A DNA stretch of 64,000 bases from Paraburkholderia sp. UYCP14C. GTDB lineage: Bacteria > Pseudomonadota > Gammaproteobacteria > Burkholderiales > Burkholderiaceae. A model generated the notes under the pieces. It did no database searches, was not told the origin of the DNA, and worked only from the letters and a program-made list of their open reading frames with translations. Position numbers and translations under genes: made by a program. Each line of letters opens with the position of its first letter. Position 1 is the first letter of the stretch. Shown here piece after piece: positions 45,792-56,715 of this stretch. The stretch is taken from contig NZ_SELS01000015.1 of assembly GCF_004197395.1 (NCBI RefSeq), positions 106,902 to 170,901 on the forward strand. The letters run 5' to 3'.

Positions 45792-47582
45792 ATGAAGCCG
45801 ATCCGCTACACCATCGTTCCGAGTAATCCTGCCGCCCACCTGTTCGAAGTCACCGTGACCGTCGCCGATCCCGATCCGGCCGGCCAGCGTTTCATGCTGC
45901 CGGTGTGGATTCCGGGCAGCTACATGGTGCGCGAGTTCGCGCGCAACATCGTCACGCTGCGCGCGGTCAACGACGCGGGCCGCAAGGTGCGCGTCGAGAA
46001 GATCGACAAGCACACGTGGCAAGCAGCGCCGGTCAAGGGCGCCTTGACGCTTCGCTACGAGGTGTACGCATGGGACATGTCGGTGCGCGCCGCGCATCTG
46101 GACGACACCAGCGGCTTTTTCAACGGCACGAGCGTGTTCCTGTCGCCGCTCGGCCACGAAGACGCGCAATGCGTGGTCGATATCCAGAAGCCGCAGGGCG
46201 GCGAGTATCGCGACTGGCGCGTCGCGACCGCGCTGCCGGAAGCGCGCGGCACGAAGCGCTACGGCTTCGGCGAGTACGGCGCGCAGAACTACGACGAGCT
46301 GGTCGACCATCCTGTGACGCTCGGCGAATTCGCGCTCGCGACGTTCAAGGCGCACGGCGTGCCGCACGACGTCGTGATTGCCGGTCGCGTGATCGGGCTC
46401 GACATGGAGCGATTGTGCCGCGACCTCAAGCGCATCTGCGAGGCGCAGATCGCGTTGTTCGAACCGAAGTCGAAGCAGGCGCCAGTCGAGCGCTACGTGT
46501 TCATGACGCAGGCCGTCACCGACGGTTACGGCGGCCTCGAGCATCGCGCGTCGACCGCGCTGATCTGCAATCGCACCGATCTGCCGGTGCAGGGCCGCGA
46601 CGCGATGAGCGAGGGCTACCGGACCTATCTCGGTCTGTGCAGCCACGAGTATTTCCACACGTGGAACGTGAAGCGGATCAAGCCGGCCGTGTTCGCGCCA
46701 TACGACCTCAGCGTCGAGAACTACACGTCGCTGCTGTGGCTGTTCGAGGGCTTCACGTCGTATTACGACGACCTGATCCTCGTGCGCAGCGGCGTGATCT
46801 CGCAGGACGACTATTTCGGCCTGCTCGGCAAGGTGATCGGCGGCGTGCAGCGCGCCAGCGGGCGCTTGAAGCAGAGCGTCGCCGAAAGCTCGTTCGACGC
46901 GTGGGTCAAGTACTACCGGCAGGACGAGAACGCGCCGAACGCGATCGTCAGCTATTACACGAAGGGCTCGCTGATCGCGCTTGCTTTCGATCTGACGATC
47001 CGCGCGCAGACCGGCAACCAGAAATCGCTCGACGACGTGATGCGTCTGCTGTGGAAGCGCTTTGGCCGTGACTTTTATCGCGGCAAGCCGGTCGGCGTCG
47101 ACGAAAGCGAGATCGAGGCGATTTTCGCGGAAGCGAGCGGCGCGCAACTGGCCGAACTGTTCGCCGATGGCGTGCGCGGCACGCGCGATCTGCCGCTCGA
47201 CGCGTTGCTCGCGCCGTTCGGCGTGACGCTCGCGCCGGACCTCGACAAGAACGGCAAGCCGTCGCTCGGCGTGCGGCTGCGCGGCGGCGCGGATTGCGCG
47301 CTCGCGACCGTGCACGAAGGCAGCGCCGCGCAGAAGGCGGGCCTCTCCGCCGGCGACGTGCTGATCGCGCTCGATGGCCTGCGCGTGACCGGCGGGAATA
47401 TCGATGCTCTGCTGGCGCGCTACCAGCCGGGCGCGAAGGTCGAGGTGCACGCGTTCCGCCGCGACGAGTTGCGCGTCACGCAGGTGAAGCTCGACGGTCC
47501 CGAAGTGGCGCGCTACAAGCTCGCGGTCAGCGATCAACGTCCCGCCGAGCGCAAAGCCCGCGAGCGCTGGCTGGCGAAGTGA
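45792..47582 (+). CDS. M61 family metallopeptidase with C-terminal PDZ domain
   Basis: 596 residues. The zinc-binding HEYFH is at 285-289 (SHEYFHTWNVKRIKP), with the third ligand region in LLWLFEGFTSYYDD. The C-terminal PDZ domain (~485-575) includes AQKAGLSAGDVLIALDGLRV. No signal peptide is evident. This glycyl-aminopeptidase-type family is widespread in proteobacteria; substrate unknown. Confidence 0.93.
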   Translation: MKPIRYTIVPSNPAAHLFEVTVTVADPDPAGQRFMLPVWIPGSYMVREFARNIVTLRAVNDAGRKVRVEKIDKHTWQAAPVKGALTLRYEVYAWDMSVRAAHLDDTSGFFNGTSVFLSPLGHEDAQCVVDIQKPQGGEYRDWRVATALPEARGTKRYGFGEYGAQNYDELVDHPVTLGEFALATFKAHGVPHDVVIAGRVIGLDMERLCRDLKRICEAQIALFEPKSKQAPVERYVFMTQAVTDGYGGLEHRASTALICNRTDLPVQGRDAMSEGYRTYLGLCSHEYFHTWNVKRIKPAVFAPYDLSVENYTSLLWLFEGFTSYYDDLILVRSGVISQDDYFGLLGKVIGGVQRASGRLKQSVAESSFDAWVKYYRQDENAPNAIVSYYTKGSLIALAFDLTIRAQTGNQKSLDDVMRLLWKRFGRDFYRGKPVGVDESEIEAIFAEASGAQLAELFADGVRGTRDLPLDALLAPFGVTLAPDLDKNGKPSLGVRLRGGADCALATVHEGSAAQKAGLSAGDVLIALDGLRVTGGNIDALLARYQPGAKVEVHAFRRDELRVTQVKLDGPEVARYKLAVSDQRPAERKARERWLAK

Positions 47583-47654
47583 TCGGCGCGGCGGTGGGCC
47601 GCATCGGGCGGGCGACCGATCGTCGCCCGCCCCGCCATCAATCGACGGAGGGGG

Positions 47655-47706
47655 GCGGCGGATTGTTCTACCCATGCAACAATCCGTCGCCGCCGGATGG
47701 CTTTTT
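47655..47706 (+). terminator. Intrinsic terminator of the M61 gene
   Basis: The arms GGCGGCGGATTGTT and AACAATCCGTCGCCGCC pair with a three-base bulge, followed by GGATGGCTTTTT. Confidence 0.75.
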
Positions 47707-47774
47707 CGCCGGCCGGGAAAAAAACACAATGGCTCCACTCGCGCAACACAGCGCGCCCCCTACTGGAGTCAACC

Positions 47775-48371
47775 ATGACCACGATCCTGCAAATCAACTC
47801 GGCAGCCCGTTCGCAAGGCGCGAACTCGACGCTTCTCGTCAACGAGCTGACCGAAAAGCTGCAACAGTCGAACCCGGGCGCGCAAGTCGTCGTCCGTAAC
47901 CTGCAAGCCGAACCGCTGCCGCACCTCGACGATGACGTGCTCGGCGCGTTCTTCACGCCGGCCGAGCAGCGCACGCCGGAACAAGCCGCGATCGCCGCGC
48001 GCAGTGAAGCGCTGATCGCCGAACTGCAAGCCGCCGACGTCATCGTGATCGGCGCGCCGATGTACAACTTCGGCATCTCGTCGCAACTGAAGACGTACTT
48101 CGACTTCATCGCGCGTGCGGGCATCACGTTCCGCTACACCGCGAACGGTCCGGAAGGCCTTGTGACGGGCAAGAAGGTCCACGTCGTGTCGGCACGCGGC
48201 GGCAAGTACCTCGGCACGCCGAACGATAGCCAGACGCCGTATCTGAAGAGCTTCCTCGGCTTCCTCGGCATGACCGACGTGAACTTCATCTACGCCGAAG
48301 GCCTGGCCATGGGGCCGGACGCCGCGAACGCCGCGCTCAGTTCGGCGCGCGAAGCGATCGCCGCGGTTTAA
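47775..48371 (+). CDS. azoR: FMN-dependent NADH-azoreductase
   Basis: 198-residue flavodoxin-like protein. [22 protein letters not shown] forms the FMN phosphate loop, [24 protein letters not shown] contacts the isoalloxazine, and the C-terminal [29 protein letters not shown] completes the site. It reduces quinones and azo compounds. ATG 47775 begins the family motif; the frame is open upstream to 47697 without homology. Confidence 0.93.
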   Translation: MTTILQINSAARSQGANSTLLVNELTEKLQQSNPGAQVVVRNLQAEPLPHLDDDVLGAFFTPAEQRTPEQAAIAARSEALIAELQAADVIVIGAPMYNFGISSQLKTYFDFIARAGITFRYTANGPEGLVTGKKVHVVSARGGKYLGTPNDSQTPYLKSFLGFLGMTDVNFIYAEGLAMGPDAANAALSSAREAIAAV

Positions 48372-48429
48372 GCGGGTTCGTCGCGCCGCATTGCGCCGCT
48401 TCGAGGCGGCGCAAGGGTGTGAAACGAAG

Positions 48430-48470
48430 AAACGCCACGAATGGGTTCATCCATCGTGGCGTTTTTGTTT
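48430..48470 (+). terminator. Intrinsic terminator of azoR
   Basis: An AAACGCCACGA/TCGTGGCGTTT stem with an inner ATGG/CCAT pairing, followed by a T-rich tail. It lies between convergent azoR and ung and could act on both strands. Confidence 0.85.
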
Positions 48471-48499
48471 TGTTTCGCGGTTTTCCGACAGCGACGCTG

Positions 48500-49333
48500 T
48501 CACGCAAGCATTTGCGCGTCATCCGGCAGACGCCAGTCGATCGGCTTGCGGCCGTGCTCCAGCAGATATTCGTTCGCCTTCGCGAAATGCCCGCAACCGA
48601 GAAAGCCGCGATGCGCGGACAGCGGCGACGGATGCGGTGCCTCCAGCACGTAATGCGACGTGCCGCCGAGCAGCGCGCGCTTCGCCTGCGCATGCGCGCC
48701 CCACAGCATGAACACGAGGTTCTGATGCCGCGTCGCGAGTTCGTGGATCAGCGTGTCCGTGCACTTTTCCCAGCCGCGTTTCGCGTGGCTCGCGGCGCTG
48801 TCGCGCTCGACGGTCAGCACCGTGTTCAGCAGCAGCACGCCCTGTTTGGCCCAACTGTCGAGGCAACCGTGCTGCGGCGTCTCGTGACCGAGACTCGCGG
48901 CAATTTCCTTGAAGATGTTGCGCAGCGACGGCGGCGGCCGCACGTGCGGTGCGACCGAAAACGCGAGGCCGTGCGCCTGCGGTGTACCACGGTCTTCGCC
49001 GTGGTAGGGGTCCTGGCCGAGGATCACGACTTTGACTTCGTCGGGGCTCGTCAGGCGCAACGCACGGAACACGTCGGCCGGGTAGACGGTTTTGCCGGCG
49101 GCACGCTCGCCGTCGACGAAGCGGCATAGCGGCGCGTAGGTGTCGCTGTCGATGAAGGGTTTCAAATGCGCGCGCCACGCCGAGGGTAGCGCCGCGAATT
49201 GCGCTTCGAGCGTGGGCGGGGCGGTGGTCGTATCGGCCGGGGCTGCGGCGGGCGCAGCGGCGGGGGCTGGCGCGGCGTCGTCGAACAACGATGCCTGCGG
49301 CGAACTGGAGCGGGTACGGGAAGCGGAGGTCAT
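48500..49333 (-). CDS. ung: Uracil-DNA glycosylase (family 1)
   Basis: 277 residues. The water-activating motif [22 protein letters not shown], the minor groove Pro/Ser loop and the C-terminal [19 protein letters not shown] with catalytic His are family 1 hallmarks. A ~50-residue Ala/Pro-rich N-terminal extension (after MTSASRTR) is longer than in E. coli. It excises uracil from DNA. Start 49333 is favoured over 49354; both lack a strong ribosome site. Confidence 0.94.
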   Translation of the reverse strand: MTSASRTRSSSPQASLFDDAAPAPAAAPAAAPADTTTAPPTLEAQFAALPSAWRAHLKPFIDSDTYAPLCRFVDGERAAGKTVYPADVFRALRLTSPDEVKVVILGQDPYHGEDRGTPQAHGLAFSVAPHVRPPPSLRNIFKEIAASLGHETPQHGCLDSWAKQGVLLLNTVLTVERDSAASHAKRGWEKCTDTLIHELATRHQNLVFMLWGAHAQAKRALLGGTSHYVLEAPHPSPLSAHRGFLGCGHFAKANEYLLEHGRKPIDWRLPDDAQMLA

Positions 49334-49443
49334 GGCGGGGAAGTGTCGCAGCAAACGCGGGCTAGCTCAAGCTGCGCGGAGCGGGCGCATGCGGCGCCGC
49401 AGGTTTCGGCCAACGAGCGCGCAACCCACGGCCCACTACGTGC

Positions 49444-50070
49444 TCACCCCGCGCGCAACCGGTATCCGCGCTGCGCCTTGCTGATGTCATCGGGCGCGAG
49501 GCCGGCAATCCGTTTGCCGAGTTCGGCGGCGAGCGTGTGAAGCGCCGCTTCGTCGCCCGACTTCAGTTCGAGCTCGATCTCCGAGATCGGTGCACGGCGC
49601 GTTTCACCGTCGACGTCAGCAAGCACGTCGCCCTGATCGACCGCCGCCTCGATTTGCGCGCCGTCGGTGTCGAGCAGCCATAGCGTGCGTGTGAAATTCG
49701 TGCTGAACAGGCCGATCAGCGCAGGCGCGGCCTGTTTCAAAGCGTCCGCGGCGGCGGGTTCGTCGCAAGCGCTCAGCATCGCGTCGATTTCGAGCTTTGC
49801 TCCCGCGACGGGCATTTCCCATTCGTGCCGGCTATGCAAACCGTTCGTCGCGGTACCGACCGTCTTGAACGTCTGCAGCCAGCCGTCCGGCGTCTGCCGC
49901 AAACGCAATGCGCTCTTCGACGACGCCAGCGTCAACTGCGGCGTATCGAAGTAAATGTTCACGAGCCTGATCGCGCGTCCGTCCTTGCCGGCGCGCGCGG
50001 CGAACCATTGCCTCGCCGCCTGCACCTGCGAAGCCGGCAGCGCCAGCTTGATTTCGCGTTCCATGCTCAT
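49444..50070 (-). CDS. CYTH domain protein (inorganic triphosphatase-like)
   Basis: 208 residues. The N-terminal ExExK motif reads EREIK and starts the eight-strand tunnel; later NIYFDTPQLTLASSKSALRLRQ and RHEWEMPV are typical. CYTH proteins hydrolyse tripolyphosphate or thiamine triphosphate with a metal; the C-terminal CHAD domain is absent, so only the catalytic half is present. Confidence 0.88.
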   Translation of the reverse strand: MSMEREIKLALPASQVQAARQWFAARAGKDGRAIRLVNIYFDTPQLTLASSKSALRLRQTPDGWLQTFKTVGTATNGLHSRHEWEMPVAGAKLEIDAMLSACDEPAAADALKQAAPALIGLFSTNFTRTLWLLDTDGAQIEAAVDQGDVLADVDGETRRAPISEIELELKSGDEAALHTLAAELGKRIAGLAPDDISKAQRGYRLRAG

Positions 50071-50104
50071 ACTGCGTGTCCTTGCCTACGCGAGCGCCCC
50101 ATGC

Positions 50105-50890
50105 TCAGAAAAACATCCGCGCAAGTTCCACGCCCGGCTCGTCCGCACGCATGAACGCTTCGCCGACGAGGAACGTATGCACGTTGCGCGCACGCATGCG
50201 CTCGACGTCGTCGCGCGACAGGATGCCCGACTCGGTTACGACGATGCGATCGTCGGGGATCGCGTCGAGCATGCCGAGGGTCGTGTCGAGCGAAGTCTCG
50301 AACGTGCGCAGATTGCGGTTGTTGATGCCGATCAGCGGCGTCTTCAGCGTCAGCGCTTCTTTGAGTTCATCGCTGTCGTGCACTTCGACGAGCACCGCGA
50401 GACCGAGCGAATGCGCGAGTGCTTCCAGGTCTTGCATCTCGGCGGTTTCGAGCGCGGCGGCGATCAGCAGGATCGCGTCGGCGCCCATCGCGCGCGCTTC
50501 GACGACCTGATACGGATCGACGATGAAGTCCTTGCGAATCACCGGCAACTGGCACGCGGCGCGCGCTTGCTGCAGATAGGCGACGCTGCCCTGGAAGAAC
50601 TGCACGTCGGTCAGCACGGACAGGCACGCCGCACCGTGCTTCTCGTACGAACGCGCGATGTCGGCCGGCACGAAGTGCTCGCGCAGCACGCCCTTGGACG
50701 GGCTCGCCTTCTTCACTTCGGAGATCACCGCGGCGAGACCCGCCGCGTGCTTGGCGCGGATTGCGCCCACGAAATCGCGCAGATCGCGCGACGACGCTTC
50801 GAGCCGCAGTTCTTCGAGCGGCACGCTTTGTTCGGCCGCCCGGACTTCTTCGCGTTTGACCGCGATGATGCGGTCGAGGATGTCGCTCAT
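50105..50890 (-). CDS. trpC: Indole-3-glycerol-phosphate synthase
   Basis: 261 residues, TIM barrel, no fused TrpF domain. Motifs [48 protein letters not shown] and [11 protein letters not shown] cover the catalytic Lys/Glu and phosphate contacts. The final trp gene here; 18 bp after trpD. Confidence 0.97.
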   Translation of the reverse strand: MSDILDRIIAVKREEVRAAEQSVPLEELRLEASSRDLRDFVGAIRAKHAAGLAAVISEVKKASPSKGVLREHFVPADIARSYEKHGAACLSVLTDVQFFQGSVAYLQQARAACQLPVIRKDFIVDPYQVVEARAMGADAILLIAAALETAEMQDLEALAHSLGLAVLVEVHDSDELKEALTLKTPLIGINNRNLRTFETSLDTTLGMLDAIPDDRIVVTESGILSRDDVERMRARNVHTFLVGEAFMRADEPGVELARMFF

Positions 50891-50908
50891 ATATTTCTCG
50901 CTACGTGA

Positions 50909-51940
50909 TTACTGCTTGAATTGCTGGGTGAAGCGCACCAGTTCGTCGACCTTCGCGCGCGCCTCGCCGCTCGCGATCGCTTCGCGCGCGAGCACGATGC
51001 CGTCCGCGATCGTGGGCGCGACGTTCGCCGAATAGAGCGCCGTGCCGGCATTCAGCGTGACGATTTCGCGCGCGACGCCGGGCTTGTTGTCGAGCGCGTC
51101 GAGCAGCATGACCTTCGACTCGTTCGCGTCGGCGACTTTCAGCGTGCGGTTCGACACCATCTGCATGCCGAAATCTTCCGGATGGATCTCGTACTCGCGG
51201 ATCTCGCCGTCGCGCAACTCGCCGACCAGCGTGGCGCCGCCGAGCGACACTTCGTCCATGCCGTCCATCCCGTACACGACGAGCACGTGCTTGGCGCCGA
51301 GGCGCTGCATCACGCGCACCTGAATGCCGACGAGGTCGGGGTGAAACACGCCCATCAGCTGATTCGGCGCGCCGGCCGGATTGGTGAGCGGCCCGAGGAT
51401 GTTGAAGATCGTGCGCACGCCGAGTTCACGGCGTACCGGCGCGACGTTTTTCATCGCCGGATGATGGTTCGGCGCGAACATGAAGCCCATGCCCGTTTCC
51501 GCGATCGATGCCGCGACCTGTTCCGGTTGCAGATCGATGTTGACGCCGAGCGCTTCGAGCACGTCCGCGCTGCCGGACTTGCTCGACACGCCGCGATTGC
51601 CGTGCTTCGCGACTTTCGCGCCCGCCGCGGCCGACACGAACATCGTCGCGGTGGAAATGTTGAACGTGTGCGCACCGTCGCCGCCGGTGCCGACGATATC
51701 GACGAAGTTCGAGTTGTCCTGCACCTCGACGTGCCGGGCAAATTCACGCATCACCGTGGCGGCCGCGGTGATTTCGCCGATGGTCTCTTTCTTGACGCGC
51801 AGGCCGGTGAGGATCGCCGCCGACATCACGGGCGAGAGTTCGCCGCGCATGATGAGGCGCATCAGGTGCAGCATTTCGTCGTGGAAAATCTCGCGGTGCT
51901 CGATGGTCCGCTGCAACGCGTCCTGGGGCGTAATGGACAT
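50909..51940 (-). CDS. trpD: Anthranilate phosphoribosyltransferase
   Basis: 343 residues. [15 protein letters not shown] binds PRPP pyrophosphate, and [21 protein letters not shown] and [17 protein letters not shown] are family signatures. The start at 51940 (MSITPQDAL) has GAGAGACGAG upstream; the longer frame would overlap trpG. Confidence 0.97.
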   Translation of the reverse strand: MSITPQDALQRTIEHREIFHDEMLHLMRLIMRGELSPVMSAAILTGLRVKKETIGEITAAATVMREFARHVEVQDNSNFVDIVGTGGDGAHTFNISTATMFVSAAAGAKVAKHGNRGVSSKSGSADVLEALGVNIDLQPEQVAASIAETGMGFMFAPNHHPAMKNVAPVRRELGVRTIFNILGPLTNPAGAPNQLMGVFHPDLVGIQVRVMQRLGAKHVLVVYGMDGMDEVSLGGATLVGELRDGEIREYEIHPEDFGMQMVSNRTLKVADANESKVMLLDALDNKPGVAREIVTLNAGTALYSANVAPTIADGIVLAREAIASGEARAKVDELVRFTQQFKQ

Positions 51941-51959
51941 GATCTCGTCTCTCTTTGGG

Positions 51960-52577
<618 letters not shown>

Positions 52578-52590
52578 GGTGTGTCTCCGG

Positions 52591-54084
52591 TCAGAAGTCG
52601 CTATCGAGGCCGTCCTGGACCTGCTCGGCCGCGCGCATCACCGCGCGCGCCTTGTTTTCGGTCTCTTGCCATTCGGATTCCGGCACCGAGTCGGCGACCA
52701 CGCCCGCGGCCGCCTGCACATACAGATTGCCGTTCGCGATCACGCCGGTGCGGATCGTGATGGCCAGATCCATCTCGCCGGTGAACGACAGATAGCCGAC
52801 CGCCCCGCCGTAAAGCCCGCGCTTGACGGGTTCGAGCTCGTCAATCAGCTCCATCGCGCGCACCTTGGGCGCGCCCGACAGCGTGCCGGCCGGGAAGGTG
52901 GCGCGCAGCACGTCGAAATTGGTCATGTCCTTCTCGAGCTTGCCTTCGACCGAGCTGACGATGTGCTGCACGTGCGAGTATTTCTCGATCACCATCTTGT
53001 CGGTCACGACGACCGAGCCGATCTGCGCGATGCGGCCGACGTCGTTGCGCGCGAGGTCGATCAGCATCACGTGTTCGGCGATTTCCTTCGGGTCGTTCAG
53101 CAGCTCGGTCGCGAGCGCGGCGTCGCGCTCGGGCGTGTTGCCGCGCGGACGCGTGCCGGCGAGCGGGCGAATCGTGACGAGGCGATCCTCGCCGCGCTTT
53201 TCCTGGCGCACCAGAATTTCCGGCGACGCGCCGACCACGTGGAAGTCGCCGAAGTTGTAGTAGTACATGTACGGCGACGGATTCAGCGAGCGCAGCGCGC
53301 GATACAGCGACAGCGGATTGTCGCGATACGGCTTGGTCAGGCGCTGGCCGACCTGCACCTGCATCAGTTCGCCGGCGGCGATGTATTCCTTGGCTTTGCG
53401 CACGGCGGCCAGGTAGTCGTCTTTCGCGAATTCGCGGTAGATCTCGGTGCGCACGCTGGACGACACGACCGGCGGCTCGACCGTGACGCGCAGCCGCTGG
53501 CGCAGTTCGCGCAGACGCTGCTTCGCTTTCGTATAGGCCTCGGCCTGGGTCGGATCCGCGTAGACCACCAGATAGAGCTTGCCCGCGAGGTTGTCGATGA
53601 CGGCGACTTCCTCGGTCAGCAGCAGCTGGATGTCGGGCAGGTTGAGGTCGTCTTTCGGCGCGCTGTGCGCGAGCTTCTTCTCGATGTAGCGCACCGCGTC
53701 ATAGCCGAAGTAGCCGGCGAGACCGCCGGTGAAGCGCGGCAGCCCCGGGCGTTGCGCGACCTTGAAGCGCGCCTGGAACTGCTGGATGAACGCGAGCGGA
53801 TCGCCGTCGTGCGTTTCGACGACCTTGCCGTCGCGCACCACTTCCGACACGCCGTTGCGGGTGCGCACGAGAGTCCTCGCCGGCAGGCCAATGAACGAAT
53901 AACGCCCGAAGCGTTCGCCGCCCACCACCGACTCCAGCAGGAACGAGTTCGCGCCGTTGCGCTCGGTCTGCGCGAGCTTCAGGTACAGCGACAACGGCGT
54001 TTCGAGGTCGGCGAGCGCTTCCGCGATCAGCGGGATGCGGTTGAAACCCTCGTTAGCGAGGGACTGGAATTCGAGTTCGGTCAT
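52591..54084 (-). CDS. trpE: Anthranilate synthase component I
   Basis: 497 residues. The N-terminal region has the feedback-site LLES motif. The chorismate-binding domain includes [34 protein letters not shown] and [20 protein letters not shown]. It uses chorismate and ammonia from TrpG. A 286-bp region with a leader-peptide attenuator separates it from gph upstream. Confidence 0.97.
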   Translation of the reverse strand: MTELEFQSLANEGFNRIPLIAEALADLETPLSLYLKLAQTERNGANSFLLESVVGGERFGRYSFIGLPARTLVRTRNGVSEVVRDGKVVETHDGDPLAFIQQFQARFKVAQRPGLPRFTGGLAGYFGYDAVRYIEKKLAHSAPKDDLNLPDIQLLLTEEVAVIDNLAGKLYLVVYADPTQAEAYTKAKQRLRELRQRLRVTVEPPVVSSSVRTEIYREFAKDDYLAAVRKAKEYIAAGELMQVQVGQRLTKPYRDNPLSLYRALRSLNPSPYMYYYNFGDFHVVGASPEILVRQEKRGEDRLVTIRPLAGTRPRGNTPERDAALATELLNDPKEIAEHVMLIDLARNDVGRIAQIGSVVVTDKMVIEKYSHVQHIVSSVEGKLEKDMTNFDVLRATFPAGTLSGAPKVRAMELIDELEPVKRGLYGGAVGYLSFTGEMDLAITIRTGVIANGNLYVQAAAGVVADSVPESEWQETENKARAVMRAAEQVQDGLDSDF

Positions 54085-54325
54085 GTTCCGATCCTGTACG
54101 GTGGTCCGGCGGCAGCAAGCGTCGGGCGAAGCGGGGCTAAGCGCCTCCGGTCAGGGCGTGGGTCGACGTTCTCGACACGATAATACCGACCGGCGCGGGT
54201 CTTCCATCGGCGCGTGCGAGCGGTGCGGATGAGCAACGGTACCTTGCGGGTACACGCAGACCCAATCAGCCGATGCAGCAGCGCAAATATAAGACGATGG
54301 AAGAAGCGCGTAAGCGCAGCGAAGT
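54085..54325 (-). other. 241-bp segment between the trp attenuator and trpE
   Basis: Long for the distance from an attenuator to its first gene. No ORF on the minus strand here is convincing and no second terminator was found. A TATATT-like box (minus strand, near 54288) lacks a good -35. A second, constitutive trp promoter is possible but unproven. Confidence 0.35.
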
Positions 54326-54371
54326 AAAAAACGGTTGCCGAAGACGAGCTTCAGCGTACCTCAGGCGAGGT
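54326..54371 (-). terminator. trp attenuator: antiterminator-type and terminator hairpins
   Basis: Reading the minus strand after the leader peptide: first the hairpin ACCTC-GCCT-GAGGT (plus-strand 54358-54371), which overlaps the trpL stop. Then a terminator stem GGT-AC-GCTGAAG / CTTCGGC-A-ACC (54333-54360) followed by T6 (54326-54331). The GGT at the base of the terminator is shared with the first hairpin, so they compete. Confidence 0.8.
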
Positions 54372-54445
54372 TAGCGCGACCAGCGACGCCAGGGCCAGGC
54401 TCCCCGGTCGATGCTAATCAGACTCCGTTTTTTATTCAGAAACAT
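54371..54445 (-). CDS. trpL: trp operon leader peptide
   Basis: A 24-residue ORF starting 15 bases after the gph stop. The end of the peptide reads GAWPWRRWSR, with Trp at 17, 19 and 22. Tryptophan clustered just before a terminator hairpin upstream of trpE is the signature of ribosome-mediated attenuation. A CGACC/GGTCG pairing spans the Trp codons and could form the pause hairpin. The ATG lacks a clear Shine-Dalgarno sequence, the weakest point of the call. Confidence 0.8.
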   Translation of the reverse strand: MFLNKKRSLISIDRGAWPWRRWSR

Positions 54446-54460
54446 GAGGATGAAGGACTG

Positions 54461-55177
54461 TTAAGTCGTGGATTGGTGCGCTGCGATCGCCCTGGCGGCG
54501 TCGAGCAGCGAGGCAACTATACCATCGGATTTTATCGTTTGTATAGCTTGGCCGTGGTTGTAGCCGTAGGGCACGGTCAGCGTCGCCATGCCGGCCGCGC
54601 GGCCCGCCAGCGCGTCGTTTTCCGAGTCGCCGATCGCGACCGTGGCGCTCGGCTCGACGCCGAGTTGCGCGGCGGCGGTGAGCATCGGCAGCGGATCCGG
54701 CTTCTTCTTCGCGAGACTGTCGCCGCCGAGCACGACGCTGAAATACTGCGCGAGTCCGTACTGCTGCAGCAGCTCGAGCGCGAAGCGGTGCGGCTTGTTG
54801 GTCACGCAGGCCAACTTCAGGCCCGCGTCGCGCAGTGCGCGCAGACCCGCTTCGACGTCCGGATAGAGCCGCGTGTGCACGCCATTGATTTTTGCGTACT
54901 CGGCCTGATAGATCGCGAGCGCTTCGTCGAAGCGCTCTTGCGCGTGCTCGCCTGCGAAGCGCGGTGCGAGCACGCTGCGGATCAGATGCTCCGAACCCTT
55001 GCCGACATAGCCGACCACTTCCTCGCGCGTCGTTTCTTCCGCGTCGAGTTGCGCGAGCATGCCGTTCAGGCCGGCGGTGAAGTCGTCGGCGGTGTCGATC
55101 ATCGTGCCGTCGAGGTCGATGATTGCGGCTTCGATGCGCTGGCCGGTAAAGGCCGGGGTGGGGTAGGGAGCAGTCAT
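54461..55177 (-). CDS. gph: Phosphoglycolate phosphatase
   Basis: 238 residues, HAD subfamily. Motif 1 AAIIDLDGTMIDT, motif 2 CVTNKPH, motif 3 K-K-K-P-D-P, motif 4 VAIGDSENDALAGRAAGM. It clears 2-phosphoglycolate from DNA repair or metabolism. It lies seven bp after rpe, upstream of trpE in an order common to beta-proteobacteria. Confidence 0.95.
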   Translation of the reverse strand: MTAPYPTPAFTGQRIEAAIIDLDGTMIDTADDFTAGLNGMLAQLDAEETTREEVVGYVGKGSEHLIRSVLAPRFAGEHAQERFDEALAIYQAEYAKINGVHTRLYPDVEAGLRALRDAGLKLACVTNKPHRFALELLQQYGLAQYFSVVLGGDSLAKKKPDPLPMLTAAAQLGVEPSATVAIGDSENDALAGRAAGMATLTVPYGYNHGQAIQTIKSDGIVASLLDAARAIAAHQSTT

Positions 55178-55184
55178 GGTCGGA

Positions 55185-55868
55185 TCAGCGCTGGACGGTG
55201 GCGAGGGCGGCGCGCATCTTGTCGATCACGACCTTGTGATCGGGCTGGCCGAAGATTGCCGAGCCGGCCACGAACGTGTCGGCGCCGGCTGCCGCGATCT
55301 CCGCGATGTTGTCGACCTTCACGCCGCCGTCCACTTCGAGGTGGATGTCGCGGCCGGTGCGCTCGTTGTACGCATCGATGCGCTTGCGCGCTTCGCGCAG
55401 CTTGTTGAGCGCTTCGGGAATGAACGACTGGCCGCCGAAGCCCGGGTTCACCGACATGATCAGCACGAGGTCGACCTTGTCCATCACGTGATCGAGATAG
55501 TTCAGCGACGTCGCCGGGTTGAACACGAGACCGGCCTTGCAGCCGTGGTCGCGGATCAGCGACAGCGTGCGGTCGATGTGATCCGAGCCCTCCGGGTGGA
55601 AGCTGATCAGGTTCGCGCCGGCTTTCGCGAAGTCCGGCACGATGCGGTCGACCGGACGCACCATCAGGTGCACGTCGATCGGCACGTCGACGTGCGGTCG
55701 GATCGCTTCGCAAACGAGCGGGCCGATGGTCAGGTTCGGCACGTAGTGGTTGTCCATCACGTCGAAGTGGATCCAGTCGGCGCCGGCGGCGACGACGTTG
55801 CGGACCTCTTCGCCCAGACGGGCGAAATCGGCGGAGAGAATGCTGGGGGCGATGCGAAATTGCGTCAT
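55185..55868 (-). CDS. rpe: Ribulose-phosphate 3-epimerase
   Basis: 227 residues, TIM barrel. [17 protein letters not shown] starts the family; [17 protein letters not shown] and [20 protein letters not shown] carry the metal and catalytic Asp/His residues, and [12 protein letters not shown] the final ones. Interconverts ribulose and xylulose 5-phosphates. Confidence 0.97.
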   Translation of the reverse strand: MTQFRIAPSILSADFARLGEEVRNVVAAGADWIHFDVMDNHYVPNLTIGPLVCEAIRPHVDVPIDVHLMVRPVDRIVPDFAKAGANLISFHPEGSDHIDRTLSLIRDHGCKAGLVFNPATSLNYLDHVMDKVDLVLIMSVNPGFGGQSFIPEALNKLREARKRIDAYNERTGRDIHLEVDGGVKVDNIAEIAAAGADTFVAGSAIFGQPDHKVVIDKMRAALATVQR

Positions 55869-56195
55869 GACGGGGGCGGATGCAAGCGGGAAAGCGCCAT
55901 TTTACCGTTTTTGCGCGTGCGGACCCGGGCGCGGACGGCAGTTGGCGTGGCGGAATCGCCCGATGAAACGTCGCGAAGTGTCGGCAAAAAATCAGTATGT
56001 AGAAGCGGCGTGGCCAGGCACCTGTGTCCGAACGTCTTAGACGCTCCTGGCCGAAAGGCGTGTCCGGTTGCGGCCATGCCGCGCATCAAGCAGAATGCCA
56101 CTCCATGAGCGCCGCATCGCCGCTGCACCCGCAGACCATTGGCGTTAGGGCCTTCCACGATTTTTCACAGCACGTTTGATCAGACCGGAATCAGG
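55869..56195. other. Divergent rpe/apaG region with nested inverted repeats
   Basis: GGCCAGG (56012-56018) pairs with CCTGGCC (56046-56052), enclosing CGTCT-T-AGACG (56033-56043). No T tail follows, so this is more likely a protein-binding or leader structure. No ORF is supported in this 327-bp gap. Confidence 0.4.
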
Positions 56196-56570
56196 ATGAG
56201 CCAGTACGAATTCAGCGTCTCGGCGCAGGTGCAATACCTGCCCGAAGAATCGGACCCGGAGCGTCGCCAGTACGCCTTTGCCTACACGCTGACCATCCGT
56301 AACACCGGCCAGGTGCCCGCACAGTTGATCGCACGCCACTGGGTCATCACCGACAGCGACAACACCGTGCAGGAAGTCAAAGGCCTGGGCGTGGTCGGTC
56401 ATCAGCCGTTGCTCAAACCTGGCGAGCATTTCGAATACACGAGTTGGGCCGTGATCGCGACGCCGGTCGGCACGATGCGCGGCGATTACTTCTGCGTGGC
56501 GGAGGATGGCGAACGCTTCGAGGCGCCGGTGCCGGAGTTCGTGTTGCGCATGCCGCGAACCTTGCATTGA
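56196..56570 (+). CDS. apaG: ApaG domain protein
   Basis: 124 residues, fibronectin-III-like beta sandwich. YAFAYTLTIRNTGQVPAQLIARHWVITDSDN and GVVGHQPLLKPGEHFEYTSWAVIATPVGTMRG are ApaG signatures, including the GxGxxx(P)-like phosphate loop G-V-V-G-x-Q-P. Associated with Co2+/Mg2+ homeostasis; exact function not known. ATG 56196 is the family start. Confidence 0.94.
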   Translation: MSQYEFSVSAQVQYLPEESDPERRQYAFAYTLTIRNTGQVPAQLIARHWVITDSDNTVQEVKGLGVVGHQPLLKPGEHFEYTSWAVIATPVGTMRGDYFCVAEDGERFEAPVPEFVLRMPRTLH

Positions 56571-56715
56571 ACCGACGCAATGCTGCGCGGTCTTTAATGA
56601 GTTCGTATGGGCGCGCGGCGCGGCAGGCGGTTGAGTGGGTGGTTGAACGAGCGCTCGGGCGAGCGCTTGATGCCCGCGGGGGTGCGCGGTTCTGCTTGCG
56701 GCCCGCAGGCCGGGG

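Noticed and set aside
45762-47738. A 658-codon minus-strand frame
   Set aside because: It is the mirror of the M61 peptidase gene, with Arg-rich low-complexity composition and no ribosome site or motif.
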